Source: JBCDCY01 sp039180875 (GTDB taxonomy: Bacteria > Pseudomonadota > Alphaproteobacteria > Rhodobacterales > Rhodobacteraceae). Taken from it: a stretch of DNA of 64,000 nucleotides. The translations under genes were made by a program, and so were the position numbers. Below are positions 17,041 through 25,689 of this stretch, in pieces. Below the pieces are notes generated by a model that ran no database searches, was not told where the DNA came from, and worked only from the letters and a program-made list of their open reading frames with translations. Numbering within the stretch: position 1 is the first letter of the stretch; each line of letters begins with the position of its first letter. The stretch lies in the NCBI GenBank assembly GCA_039180875.1, contig JBCDCY010000002.1, positions 124,001-188,000 on the forward strand. Direction: 5' to 3'.

Positions 17041-18012
17041 CTAGTCGCGCAGCCGATCCATGATCTGCACGAGTTCGGCCGCTATCCCGGGCTCCGACAA
17101 TGCATGACCCGCGGCCGGCACCATGCGCAGCTCCGAGCCCTTCCAGGCGCGGTGCAGCGCGAAGGCGGCGCGGGGCGGGCAGACCATGTCGTAGCGACCT
17201 TGGACGACATGGCCCGGGATGTCGGCCAGCCGGTCGATGTCGCGCAGGATCTGGCCGTCCTCCTCCAGGAACCCGCGATGGGTGAAATAGTGGTTCTCGA
17301 TCCGCGCGAAGGCCCGGGCGTATTCGCCGGCGCCGCCGCTGCGGGAGCGGCTTTCGAGCGCGGCCAGCATGCTCTCCCACCCGGCCCAGGCGCGGGCATA
17401 GCGGGTTTCCTCGTCGTGATTGCCGGAGAACAGGCGCCGGTGATAGGCGGCGATGATGTCGTCGCGCTCGTCCCGTGGAATCAGGCTGGTGAAGCGCTCC
17501 CATTCGTCCGGCCAGAAGGCGGAGACGCCGCCCTGGTAGAACCAGTCGAGCTCCGCCTGGGTCATCAGGAAGATGCCGCGCAGCACCAGCGCCTCCACCC
17601 GCTCTGGATGGGCCTGGGCGTAGAGCAGGCTGAGCGTCGCGCCCCAGGAGCCGCCGAAGACCACCCAGCGGTCGATCTCCAGCCGCTCCCGGATCGCTTC
17701 GATATCCTCGATCAGGTCCCAGGTGGTGTTGGCCTCGACCGAGGCATGGGGGGTGGACCGCCCGCAGCCTCGCTGATCGAACAGCACCGCGCGGTAGTAT
17801 TGCGGATCGAAGAACCGCCGCATGGCTGGGCTGCAGCCGCCGCCGGGACCGCCGTGCAGCACCAGCACGGGATGCCCGTCCGACCGCCCCGACTGTTCGA
17901 CATAGAGCCGATGGCCGCCGGAGACGTTCAGCGCAAGCTGATTGTACGGCTCGCGCGGGGGATAAAGACCCCGTCGCGGCTCCGCGCCATTTTGGCTCGC
18001 GTTCTCTCGCAT
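17041..18012 (-). CDS. pip: Proline iminopeptidase
   Basis: Alpha/beta-hydrolase that removes N-terminal proline from peptides. The 323-residue protein has the family oxyanion motif LHGGPGGGCSP, the FDQRGCGRSTPH strand, the nucleophile elbow GGSWGATLSL, and a C-terminal AAGHALSEP with the catalytic histidine. The aspartate is in QGRYDMVCPP. Start at the ATG preceding RENASQNG is chosen because the family begins with this LYPPREPYNQ region soon after. Convergent with pyrC with a six-base gap. Confidence 0.93.
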   Translation of the reverse strand: MRENASQNGAEPRRGLYPPREPYNQLALNVSGGHRLYVEQSGRSDGHPVLVLHGGPGGGCSPAMRRFFDPQYYRAVLFDQRGCGRSTPHASVEANTTWDLIEDIEAIRERLEIDRWVVFGGSWGATLSLLYAQAHPERVEALVLRGIFLMTQAELDWFYQGGVSAFWPDEWERFTSLIPRDERDDIIAAYHRRLFSGNHDEETRYARAWAGWESMLAALESRSRSGGAGEYARAFARIENHYFTHRGFLEEDGQILRDIDRLADIPGHVVQGRYDMVCPPRAAFALHRAWKGSELRMVPAAGHALSEPGIAAELVQIMDRLRD

Positions 18013-18085
18013 CCCGGCACTATTTAGCAGAGAGAGGCGGCGAGGGAATACTTGCCGCGGCACCAGTGGGTGACGGGACGATGGA

Positions 18086-18844
18086 ATGACGACGACCGAG
18101 GCCCTGGGCGCCGATCCGGCCGAGATCGCGAAGTTCGAGGCGATGGCGGCGGAGTGGTGGGATCCGCACGGCAAGTTCCGGCCGCTGCATCTGATGAACC
18201 CGGTACGGCTGGACTACATCACCGCCCAGATCGCCGCGGAGTTCGGCCGGGATATGAAGGCGCCCGCGCCGCTCCAGGGCCTCCGCCTGCTGGATATCGG
18301 CTGCGGCGGCGGTCTGCTGTCGGAGCCCATGGCGCGCCTCGGCGCCGAGGTGGTGGGGGCGGATGCGGCGGCGGGCAACATCCCCGTTGCCCGGCTGCAT
18401 GCCGAGCAATCGGGCCTGGTGATCGACTATCGCCACACCCTGGCGGAGGATCTGGTGGCGGCGGGCGAGACCTTCGACATCGTGCTCAGCATGGAGGTGG
18501 TGGAGCATGTGCCCGATCCTGGCGCCTACCTCGCCGCCTGTGCCGCGCTGCTGCGGCCGGGCGGATTGATGATCTGCTCCACCCTCAACCGCACGCCGCA
18601 AAGCTTCGCGCTCGCCATCGTCGGGGCGGAGTACGTGCTGGGCTGGCTGCCCAAGGGCACGCATCAATGGTCGAAGTTCATCCCGCCGGACCGATTGTTC
18701 GAGATGCTGGAGGCGGGCGGCATGACCCCTGTCGACCGCAAGGGCTTTGTCTTCGATCCGATCGGCTGGACCTGGCAGATTTCCGACCGGGATCTGGCGG
18801 TGAATTACGTGACCGCCAGCGTCCGGCCGGAGGCTCAGGCTTAG
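18086..18844 (+). CDS. ubiG: Ubiquinone O-methyltransferase UbiG
   Basis: SAM-dependent methylase for both O-methylation steps in ubiquinone synthesis. The 252-residue protein has the canonical N-terminal EIAKFEAMAAEWWDPHGKFRPLHLMNPVRLDY region, motif I LLDIGCGGGLLSEPMA, MEVVEHVPDPGAYL, and the membrane-contacting LPKGTHQWSKF. This is the stronger ubiG candidate of the two UbiG-like genes in the window. Its stop overlaps the stop of the convergent protease gene. Confidence 0.94.
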   Translation: MTTTEALGADPAEIAKFEAMAAEWWDPHGKFRPLHLMNPVRLDYITAQIAAEFGRDMKAPAPLQGLRLLDIGCGGGLLSEPMARLGAEVVGADAAAGNIPVARLHAEQSGLVIDYRHTLAEDLVAAGETFDIVLSMEVVEHVPDPGAYLAACAALLRPGGLMICSTLNRTPQSFALAIVGAEYVLGWLPKGTHQWSKFIPPDRLFEMLEAGGMTPVDRKGFVFDPIGWTWQISDRDLAVNYVTASVRPEAQA

Positions 18845-19425
18845 GGCGTCAGACGCAGGCGCGAGCCCTCGAACTCGATGCGTTGAAAGCGGTTGAGATA
18901 GGCCATGCCGAGGAGCGAGTCGGGCATCGCCCCGGAATTGACCGAGACCCGCACATCGCGATCCTCCCGCGGGCCGAGCCGCAGCGTGTCGACGGTGGTC
19001 GCGGCGATGGCGACGCTGCCGTTGGCGGTGTTGGCGGTGCCGAGATAGCGCAGGCTTTCGGGGTCGATCCCGGCGATCAAGGCATCCTCGCGCGTCAGCA
19101 CGATGCCGCTCGCGCCGGTGTCGATGATGAAGGTGACGGGCGCGCCGTTCACATCGAGCTCGGCGTAGAAATGGCCGTCGCTCGCCCGGCGGAGCTCGAT
19201 CACCTCGCCTTCCAGCAACACAGCCTGCTTGGGTTGCAGGGCGGCGCGCAGCTCATCCTCATAGCCGCCGAGCAGCAGCGCGCCTCCAAACACGAGAGCC
19301 CAGACAATCGCATGCTGCGCCGCCTTGCCGAGCTGGCGGCGGTAGCTGCTGAGCAGACTGATCAGGACAACGGCCCCGATCAGGCTGAGATACACGATCT
19401 CCGGCGTCAGAAACGTCTCGTCCAC
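18841..19425 (-). CDS. Retropepsin-like aspartic protease, membrane-anchored
   Basis: A 194-residue protein with two N-terminal hydrophobic segments (residues ~10-27 and ~40-54) and a C-terminal single-lobe retropepsin-like domain. The active-site motif is VTFIIDTGASGIVLT, followed by conserved GTANTANGSV and the closing NRFQRIEFEGSRLRL. This matches the clan AA membrane protease family TIGR02281 common in alphaproteobacteria; related SpoT-like examples are few, and the substrate is unknown. The catalytic domain probably faces the periplasm. Convergent overlap of four bases with ubiG. Confidence 0.85.
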   Translation of the reverse strand: MDETFLTPEIVYLSLIGAVVLISLLSSYRRQLGKAAQHAIVWALVFGGALLLGGYEDELRAALQPKQAVLLEGEVIELRRASDGHFYAELDVNGAPVTFIIDTGASGIVLTREDALIAGIDPESLRYLGTANTANGSVAIAATTVDTLRLGPREDRDVRVSVNSGAMPDSLLGMAYLNRFQRIEFEGSRLRLTP

Positions 19426-19504
19426 GACCTGCCCCGTGAGCTGCTCTGGCCGGCAGAATGGGGCGGGACGCTGACCCGCGCAAGCGAAAGCTTGGGCCTA
19501 GGCC

Positions 19505-21373
19505 TCAGGCGGTCGGGGCCTGCTCTGCCGCCTCGAGCCGCTCCTGCGCCGCGAGCCAAAGCGCCTCTGCCCGGTCGAGGCCGTCCACCACCTCGGCCCG
19601 CTTCTGCTCCAACGCCGTCACGCGATCGCTGGAAAAGCTGTCGTAAAGCGCGGGATCGGCCAGCCGGGCGTCGATCTGGGCCCGCATCTCCTCAAGCTTC
19701 GCGACCCGGACCTCGCAGCGGGACACATCGGCCTTGAGCCGCGCCAGATCGCCGGAGGAGGGGCGGGCTTGCGTTTTCGCCTCCTTCCGGTCGGCGCGCC
19801 TTACCCGGAGGCCCTGGCGGGCGAGCAGCATGTCGCGATAGGCGGCCATGTCCTGCTCCCACGGTGCGACGCGGCCGTCGTTCACCAGCCAGAGGCGGTC
19901 GGCGACGCACTCCACCAGATACGAATCGTGGCTGATCAGGATGACCGCGCCGGAATAGTCGGTGAGGGCGTGGATCAAGGCCTCCCGGCTCTCGACGTCC
20001 AGGTGGTTGGTGGGCTCGTCGAGGATCAAGAGATGGGGCGCGTCGAGCGTCGCCAGCAGAAGCGCCAGCCGCGCCCGCTGACCGCCGGAGAGGCGCGCGA
20101 CGACACGCTCGGCCAGGCTCGCGTCGATGCCGCCACCGGCGAGCCGGGCGCGGAGCGTCGCCGGCTTCTCCTCTGGCCGCACCCGCTGGATGTGCTGCAG
20201 CGGCGTCTCGTCGGCGTGCAATCCCTCCAGCATGTGCTGGGCGAAGTAGCCGATGCGGAGCTTCGAGGATTTGACGACATCGCCGGCAAGCGGCGCCAAC
20301 ACGCCGGCGAGGAGCTTGGCCAAGGTCGACTTCCCCTCACCGTTCGCGCCGAGCAACGCGATGCGGTCGTCCGGGTCGATACGAAGCGACAGGTCCCGCA
20401 GTACCGGCTGCGCGTCATAGCCCACCGCGACACCATCGAAGCTGAGGAGCGGCGGCGACAGCTCGTCCGGCGCCTGGAAGCGGAAGGGCGCGACCTCCGG
20501 ATCGCCGGCCACGTTGATCGGCTGCATCCGGGCCAGCATCTTCAACCGGCTCTGGGCCTGGCGGGCCTTCGACGCCTTGTAGCGGAAGCGGTCGACGAAA
20601 CGCTGGATGTGCGCCCGCTCCGCCGCCTGCTTCTTGGCCAGTGCCTGCTGCTGCTCGGCCTGGGCCCGGCGCTGGTGGTCGAAGGTGTCGTAGGCCCCGC
20701 GGTAGAGGGTGAGCTTGCCGTCGCGCAGATGCAGGATCGCCCCGACCGACCGGTTCAGCAGCGCCCGGTCGTGGCTGATCACCAGCATGGTGTGGGGATA
20801 GCGCGCCAGGAAGCTCTCGAGCCACACCGTCCCTTCGAGGTCGAGGTAGTTCGTCGGCTCGTCGAGCAGCAGCAGATCGGGGGCCGCAAACAGCACGGCG
20901 GCGAGCGCCACCCGCATCCGCCAGCCGCCGGAGAACTCGGCGCAGGTGCGCGCCTGGGCCGCCTCGTCGAAGCCGAGACCGGAGAGGATGGCGGCGGCCC
21001 GCGCCTCCGCCGAATGGGCGTCAATGTCGACGAGGCGGGTCTGGATCTCGGCAATCCGGTGGGGGTCCTCGGCGTGCTCGGCCTCGGCCAGCAGCGCCGC
21101 CCGCTCCTCATCCGCTGCGAGCACCGTGTCGAGGAGCGTGGTGGCCGACGACGGCACCTCCTGCGCCACGCCACCGATGCGCGCCTGGGCGGGTAGGGCG
21201 ATGTCGCCACCCTCGGTCGGCAGCTCGCCGCGGATGAGGGAGAAGAGCGTGGTCTTGCCCGTGCCGTTCCGCCCAACCAGACCCACCCGATGGCCGCCCG
21301 GCACGACGACGGAGGCGCCGTCCAACAGGCGCCGTCCGTCGCGGGAGAAGGTGAGGTCGCGGATCTGCAGCAT
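19505..21373 (-). CDS. ABC-F family ATPase
   Basis: Soluble tandem-ATPase of the ABC-F class, acting on ribosomes rather than in transport. The 622 residues hold two nucleotide-binding domains: Walker A GRNGTGKTT near residue 35 with signature FSGGWRMRVAL and LLLDEPTNYLDLEG; then a linker helix pair around 240-290; then the second Walker A GANGEGKST with signature LSGGQRARLAL and ILDEPTNHLDVES. The last ~85 residues form a charged coiled coil, as in Uup and YheS. No membrane segments. Which of the four bacterial housekeeping ABC-F types it is cannot be settled by eye; YheS or Uup fits best. Confidence 0.92.
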   Translation of the reverse strand: MLQIRDLTFSRDGRRLLDGASVVVPGGHRVGLVGRNGTGKTTLFSLIRGELPTEGGDIALPAQARIGGVAQEVPSSATTLLDTVLAADEERAALLAEAEHAEDPHRIAEIQTRLVDIDAHSAEARAAAILSGLGFDEAAQARTCAEFSGGWRMRVALAAVLFAAPDLLLLDEPTNYLDLEGTVWLESFLARYPHTMLVISHDRALLNRSVGAILHLRDGKLTLYRGAYDTFDHQRRAQAEQQQALAKKQAAERAHIQRFVDRFRYKASKARQAQSRLKMLARMQPINVAGDPEVAPFRFQAPDELSPPLLSFDGVAVGYDAQPVLRDLSLRIDPDDRIALLGANGEGKSTLAKLLAGVLAPLAGDVVKSSKLRIGYFAQHMLEGLHADETPLQHIQRVRPEEKPATLRARLAGGGIDASLAERVVARLSGGQRARLALLLATLDAPHLLILDEPTNHLDVESREALIHALTDYSGAVILISHDSYLVECVADRLWLVNDGRVAPWEQDMAAYRDMLLARQGLRVRRADRKEAKTQARPSSGDLARLKADVSRCEVRVAKLEEMRAQIDARLADPALYDSFSSDRVTALEQKRAEVVDGLDRAEALWLAAQERLEAAEQAPTA

Positions 21374-21516
21374 CGCCGTGCTCTAGCCCGGGCGGCGGCC
21401 CCCGCCAAGCGGGATCTGCGGCCCTTTCCCGCCCCGTTGCCCCATGCTAAGCGACCGCAAAATCACATCGATCCACCCGGTGTCACGGGCGGATCTCAGC
21501 GCAGGAACGAGGATCC

Positions 21517-21939
<423 letters not shown>

Positions 21940-22019
21940 CGCAAAGCAACGCTTCCGTGATCTCCGCTTGGCGCGGGCGGCATTTGGCGCCATCTTCCCC
22001 TCAGATGAAGGAGGCGGAA

Positions 22020-22382
22020 ATGCGTGTCATTGCTGCACTTTTCCTCGCGGGCCTCACCGCCGCGCCGCTGCCGGTCGCGGCGGATGAGACGATCCGGATC
22101 CTGCCGGACCAGGCCGTGCTCGCCTGCCATTCCCGGGCGCAGCAGGCCGTGCGTGAGCTGGATGGGAACGATCCCGTGCCCGTGCAACGCTACGATAACG
22201 CGCCCATGGAGAACTTCATGTTCACCGTGAAGGGCAAGCTAGCGGCCGAGATCGAGGGCGAGGTGCGCGAGATCGAGGTCTCCTGCGACGTCTCCTCCAA
22301 CGGCATCGAGGTGTTCTCGATGGTGGTCGGCGACACGATGTCGGAGATGCCGGCCGAACCCGCGCCGATGCCGGAGGAGTAG
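22020..22382 (+). CDS. Small secreted protein, function unknown
   Basis: A 120-residue exported protein: a hydrophobic signal ending at PVAADE, then a compact domain with two cysteines (LACHSRAQQAV and EVSCDVSSNG) that could form a disulfide, and a proline/glutamate tail. The start at 22020 is set by an AAGGAGG site 6-7 bases upstream; an earlier ATG in frame at 21957 gives no signal peptide. The mature domain shows no family that I recognise. It lies 80 bp after ndk in the same orientation. Confidence 0.75.
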   Translation: MRVIAALFLAGLTAAPLPVAADETIRILPDQAVLACHSRAQQAVRELDGNDPVPVQRYDNAPMENFMFTVKGKLAAEIEGEVREIEVSCDVSSNGIEVFSMVVGDTMSEMPAEPAPMPEE

Positions 22383-22385
22383 CGC

Positions 22386-22497
22386 CTAGAGCGTTTTCCG
22401 CTCAGACTGGATCACTGGTCGGAACGGAAAACACAACGACCTGAACGGCTTGCCCGTCTTGGATCTCGACCTGACTGAGTCAGTCAGATCGAGATCC
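22386..22497. repeat. Two adjacent intergenic palindromes
   Basis: Between the secreted-protein gene and the purN stop lie two inverted repeats. The first is GTTTTCCG (22392-22399) with CGGAAAAC (22424-22431) around an inner weaker stem. The second (22461-22497) is a near-perfect 37-base hairpin: GGATCTCGA and CTGACTG on the left arm, CAGTCAG and TCGAGATCC on the right. Placed between convergent genes, they may serve as a bidirectional terminator, or be dispersed repeat units. Confidence 0.65.
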
Positions 22498-22500
22498 GCC

Positions 22501-23094
22501 CTAGGGAAAGAGCGCGACGGGGCTCCGATCCCCCGCGACGACCCGGGCGAGGACGTGCGGATAGAGCGTGTGCTCCCTCTCCAGCACGCGGGCGGCCAAC
22601 GTCTCGGCGGTGTCCCCGGCATGCACCGGCACCACCGCCTGGCCGAGGATCGGGCCGGCGTCGAGCGCCTCCACCACCTCATGCACCGTGCAGCCGTGGA
22701 CGGCGACCCCGGCCTCGAGCGCCCGCGCGTGGGTGCGGAGCCCGGGGAAGAGCGGCAGCAGGGAGGGATGGATGTTGAGGATCTGCCCGGGCCAGGCGGC
22801 AACGAACCGGCCGCTCAGGATCCGCATGAAGCCGGCAAGGCAGACGAGATCCACCTTCGCCGCCTCGAGCTCCGCCTGAAGCGCCGCCTCAAACGCCGCC
22901 TTGTCACCGCGGGCCTCGACCGACGCCGTGGGGATGCCGGTCGCCGTGGCCGTGGCGAGCCCGCCGGCCGAGGCCTTGTCGGCCAGCACCAGCGCCGGCT
23001 CCGCCGCCACCTCGCCCGTCGCCATGGCGGCCGTCAGCGCCTGCATGTTGGAGCCACGGCCCGAGATCAGGATCGCCACCCGCGGTCGGCTCAC
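22501..23094 (-). CDS. purN: Phosphoribosylglycinamide formyltransferase
   Basis: Third step of purine synthesis, formylating GAR with 10-formyl-tetrahydrofolate. The 197-residue protein begins RPRVAILISGRGSNMQAL, the phosphate-binding motif, and has the folate-site LAGFMRILSGRFV, then ILNIHPSLLPLFPGL with the catalytic asparagine and histidine, and the HEVVEALDAGPILGQAVVPV region. Its start overlaps the purM stop by four bases, so purM and purN are co-translated. Confidence 0.97.
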   Translation of the reverse strand: MSRPRVAILISGRGSNMQALTAAMATGEVAAEPALVLADKASAGGLATATATGIPTASVEARGDKAAFEAALQAELEAAKVDLVCLAGFMRILSGRFVAAWPGQILNIHPSLLPLFPGLRTHARALEAGVAVHGCTVHEVVEALDAGPILGQAVVPVHAGDTAETLAARVLEREHTLYPHVLARVVAGDRSPVALFP

Positions 23095-24131
23095 CCCAGA
23101 TCGCCCTGGTAGCGCACGCTTTCGGAGCCTTCGCCCTCAGCGACCCGCCCGATGATGCGGGCCCCAACGCCGAGGGAGGCGAGCGCATCCTCCGCCTCCC
23201 CCTCTGGCACGACCGCGACCATGCCGATGCCGCAGTTGAAGGTGCGCAGCATCTCGGCCGTGTCGATGCCCGTGACCTCGCGCAACCACGCGAAGACCGG
23301 GGGCAGGGCGATGGCGGAGAGGTCGATCTCTGCGCCGAGGCCGGCGGGTAGGACGCGGGGCACATTCTCCGTCAATCCACCGCCTGTGATATGGGCGAGG
23401 GCCTGGGCCGTGCCGCGAAGCTGCGCCGCTGCTTCGACATAGAGCGCGGTGGGGACGAGCAGCGCCTCGCCAAGGCTCTGGTTCGCAAACGGCGCCGCGT
23501 CGGCCCAGGTCAGCCCCGCCCGCGCCACGGCCGCCCGGACGAGGGAGAAGCCGTTGGCGTGGACGCCGGTCGACGGCAGGCCGATCAGCACGTCGCCCGC
23601 GGCGACGCCCTGGGGCAGACCCGCGCCACGCTCGAACGCGCCGACAGCGAAGCCCGCCAGGTCAAAATCGCCCTCGGCATAAAGCCCCGGCATCTCCGCC
23701 GTCTCGCCGCCGATCAGGGCGCAACCGGCCTGGCGGCAGCCCTCCGCCACGCCGCCGATCACAGTCGCCGCCTGCTCGACGTCGAGCGTGCCGGCAGCGA
23801 AATAGTCGAGGAAAAACAGTGGCTCCGCCCCCTGGCAGACCAGGTCGTTGACGCACATCGCCACCAGGTCGATGCCGATGGTGGAGAGATCGCCGCTTTC
23901 GATCGCCACCCGCAGCTTGGTGCCCACGCCGTCGGTCGCCGCCACCAGCACCGGGTCGCGAAAGCCGGCAGCCCGGGGATCGAAGAGCGCGCCGAAGCCG
24001 CCCAGGGCCGACATCGTCCCGGCCCGCGCCGTGGCGGCGGCGAGCGGTGCGATACGTCCGACCAACGTGTTGCCGGCGTCGATATCGACACCCGCCTCGG
24101 CGTAGGTGAGCGGCCGGTCCTCGCTTGTCAC
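23091..24131 (-). CDS. purM: Phosphoribosylformylglycinamidine cyclo-ligase
   Basis: ATP-dependent ring closure forming aminoimidazole ribotide. The frame gives 346 residues from a GTG start at 24131 (TSEDRPLTYAEAGVDIDAGN), preceded by a GGGGGC site; this matches family length. Motifs seen: GGFGALFDP, VAATDGVGTKLRVA, DLVAMCVNDLVCQGAEPLFFLDY, IGGETAEMPG and GLPSTGVHANGFSLV, all characteristic. The upstream extension of the frame to 24236 is not supported. First gene of purM-purN. Confidence 0.96.
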   Translation of the reverse strand: MTSEDRPLTYAEAGVDIDAGNTLVGRIAPLAAATARAGTMSALGGFGALFDPRAAGFRDPVLVAATDGVGTKLRVAIESGDLSTIGIDLVAMCVNDLVCQGAEPLFFLDYFAAGTLDVEQAATVIGGVAEGCRQAGCALIGGETAEMPGLYAEGDFDLAGFAVGAFERGAGLPQGVAAGDVLIGLPSTGVHANGFSLVRAAVARAGLTWADAAPFANQSLGEALLVPTALYVEAAAQLRGTAQALAHITGGGLTENVPRVLPAGLGAEIDLSAIALPPVFAWLREVTGIDTAEMLRTFNCGIGMVAVVPEGEAEDALASLGVGARIIGRVAEGEGSESVRYQGDLG

Positions 24132-24221
24132 GGATGCCCCCGATTGCGTCTTGGATCGAGCCCTAGCGCAGCGGCTCGGCGCTTGCAAACGCGCAGGCGA
24201 AGCCCCTACGGTGCCGGCCGC

Positions 24222-24298
24222 GGGCCCGTAGCTCAATCGGTTAGAGCAGACCGCTCATAACGGTTTGGTTGGGGGTTCGAGTCCCTCCGGGCCTACCA
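24222..24298 (+). tRNA. tRNA with CAU anticodon, probably tRNA-Ile2
   Basis: A complete cloverleaf of 77 bases with encoded CCA. The acceptor begins GGGCCCG and its 3' strand is CGGGCCT; the D arm is GCTCAATCGGTTAGAGC, the anticodon arm is CCG-CTCATAA-CGG, and the T loop is GGTTCGAGTCC. The GGTTAGAGCAG and CTCATAA context with TTTGGT variable loop resembles the lysidine-modified isoleucine tRNA rather than methionine tRNAs. The amino-acid identity is less certain than the tRNA call. Confidence 0.9.
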
Positions 24299-24318
24299 TT
24301 CCCGCTCCGATCAGGGGC

Positions 24319-25689
24319 TCAGCCCGGCTGCGACATCCAGTCGGCCGGGTTCTCCGCCAGCAACTGGCGCACCACCCGGGCCGTGACCTCGACCGCGTGG
24401 TCGATCTGCGCCTCGGTATGCTCGGAGGTGATGAAGAAGCGCAGTCGCGCCTGCTTCTCCGGCACTGCGGGAAAGATGATGGGGAGGGCGTTCACCCCCT
24501 CCTCGAACACCCGGTCGGCGGCCAGCACGGTGCGGATCGAATCGCCGATGATCACCGGCGTGACGGCCAACCCCTCCGACAAGCCGGTGTCGAGGCCGGC
24601 GGCCCGGGCGCCCTCCAAAAACCGCTGGCCGTTCTGGCGGAGGCGCGCGACCCGCTCCGGCTCGCGATCCAGGAGCCTAAGCGCCGTCTCCGCCGCTACG
24701 GCATGGGGGGCGGAGAGGCCGACGGAGAAGACGAAGCCTGCCGCCTTGTGCCGCAGATATTCGATCAGCGCGGCCGAGCCCGCGATGAACCCACCGCAGG
24801 AGCAGAGCGTCTTCGACAGCGTGCCCATCCAGATCTCGACCACCTGGGGGTCGATGCCCTGGGCCTCGGCGATGCCGCGCCCGGTTTCGCCCATCACGCC
24901 GAGCGCGTGGGCCTCGTCCACCATCAGCCAGGCATCGTGACGGGCCTTCACGGCCACGAACTTCTCCAGATCCGGCGCGTCGCCGTCCATGGAGTAAAGC
25001 CCCTCGATCACGATCAGCACTCGGTCGTAGCGCCCGCGGAGGCGCGAGAGCTTTTCGTCCACCCAGGCCCAATCGTTGTGCGGGAAGGTGAGGCGCGTGG
25101 CGCCAGAGAGCCGCGCCCCCTCGCTCACCGAATTGTGGATGAGCTGATCGACCAGGATCAGGTCCTTGGGCCCGAGCAGCGCACCGATCGAGGTGACGTT
25201 GGTGGCGTGGCCCGAGACCATCGCGATGGCATCCTCGGTGCCGAGGAATTCGGCGATCGCCCGCTCCAGCGCCGCGTGGTAGGGCCGCTCGCCCCCCACC
25301 AGGCGGCTGGCGGAGGCGCTGATGCCCCAGTCGGCGGCGGCCTGCTGCACCGCCTCGACCAACTCCGGATGGCGGTTGAGGCCGACATAGTTGTAGGAGC
25401 CGAACTGGATGCAGCGCCGGTTGCCGATCGTCACTTCGGCCCCGTCGATCTCGTCGATCCGGCGGAAGAACGGGGAGCCGACGCCGATCTTCTCCCCCAC
25501 CGCGCGCTGGATGCGCAGTTGCGCATAATGCGGCAGGCGGGAGAAGTCGAAGCCCTTGGCCTGCTTGGCGTCAAGCTCCGGCACCGGGGTGGGCGGCGGC
25601 GGCGTCTGGCTTTGCCGGGCGCCGTGGTCTTGGCGCAGGCGGTCAATCAGGGCATTGGCCCGCCCGGTCTTGCCGGCGCTCACGCTCAT
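24319..25689 (-). CDS. PLP-dependent alpha-oxoamine synthase coupled to a PKS
   Basis: Fold-type I PLP enzyme of the alpha-oxoamine synthase group (8-amino-7-oxononanoate synthase, serine palmitoyltransferase, KBL), which joins an amino acid to an acyl thioester with loss of CO2. In the 456 residues the PLP lysine is K293 in GTLSKTLCSCGGF; the ring-contacting aspartate and histidine are D258 and H261 in VDEAHALGVMGETGRG; a stacking histidine is H185. Residues 1-50 form a proline-rich extension not found in BioF. Its start overlaps the PKS stop by four bases, and no biotin genes are nearby, so it most likely releases the PKS chain as an aminoketone. The amino-acid partner is unknown. Confidence 0.9.
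   Translation of the reverse strand: MSVSAGKTGRANALIDRLRQDHGARQSQTPPPPTPVPELDAKQAKGFDFSRLPHYAQLRIQRAVGEKIGVGSPFFRRIDEIDGAEVTIGNRRCIQFGSYNYVGLNRHPELVEAVQQAAADWGISASASRLVGGERPYHAALERAIAEFLGTEDAIAMVSGHATNVTSIGALLGPKDLILVDQLIHNSVSEGARLSGATRLTFPHNDWAWVDEKLSRLRGRYDRVLIVIEGLYSMDGDAPDLEKFVAVKARHDAWLMVDEAHALGVMGETGRGIAEAQGIDPQVVEIWMGTLSKTLCSCGGFIAGSAALIEYLRHKAAGFVFSVGLSAPHAVAAETALRLLDREPERVARLRQNGQRFLEGARAAGLDTGLSEGLAVTPVIIGDSIRTVLAADRVFEEGVNALPIIFPAVPEKQARLRFFITSEHTEAQIDHAVEVTARVVRQLLAENPADWMSQPG

Noticed and set aside
18086..18844. Whether the canonical UbiG and the copy at 5815 represent an assembly duplication.
   Set aside because: Protein sequences are clearly different outside the SAM motifs and the neighbours differ, so they are paralogues rather than an artefact.
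24319..25689. Annotation of the PLP enzyme as BioF of biotin synthesis.
   Set aside because: It is fused by overlap to a PKS, has an extra N-terminal region, and no other biotin gene is nearby; the broader oxoamine synthase label is safer.
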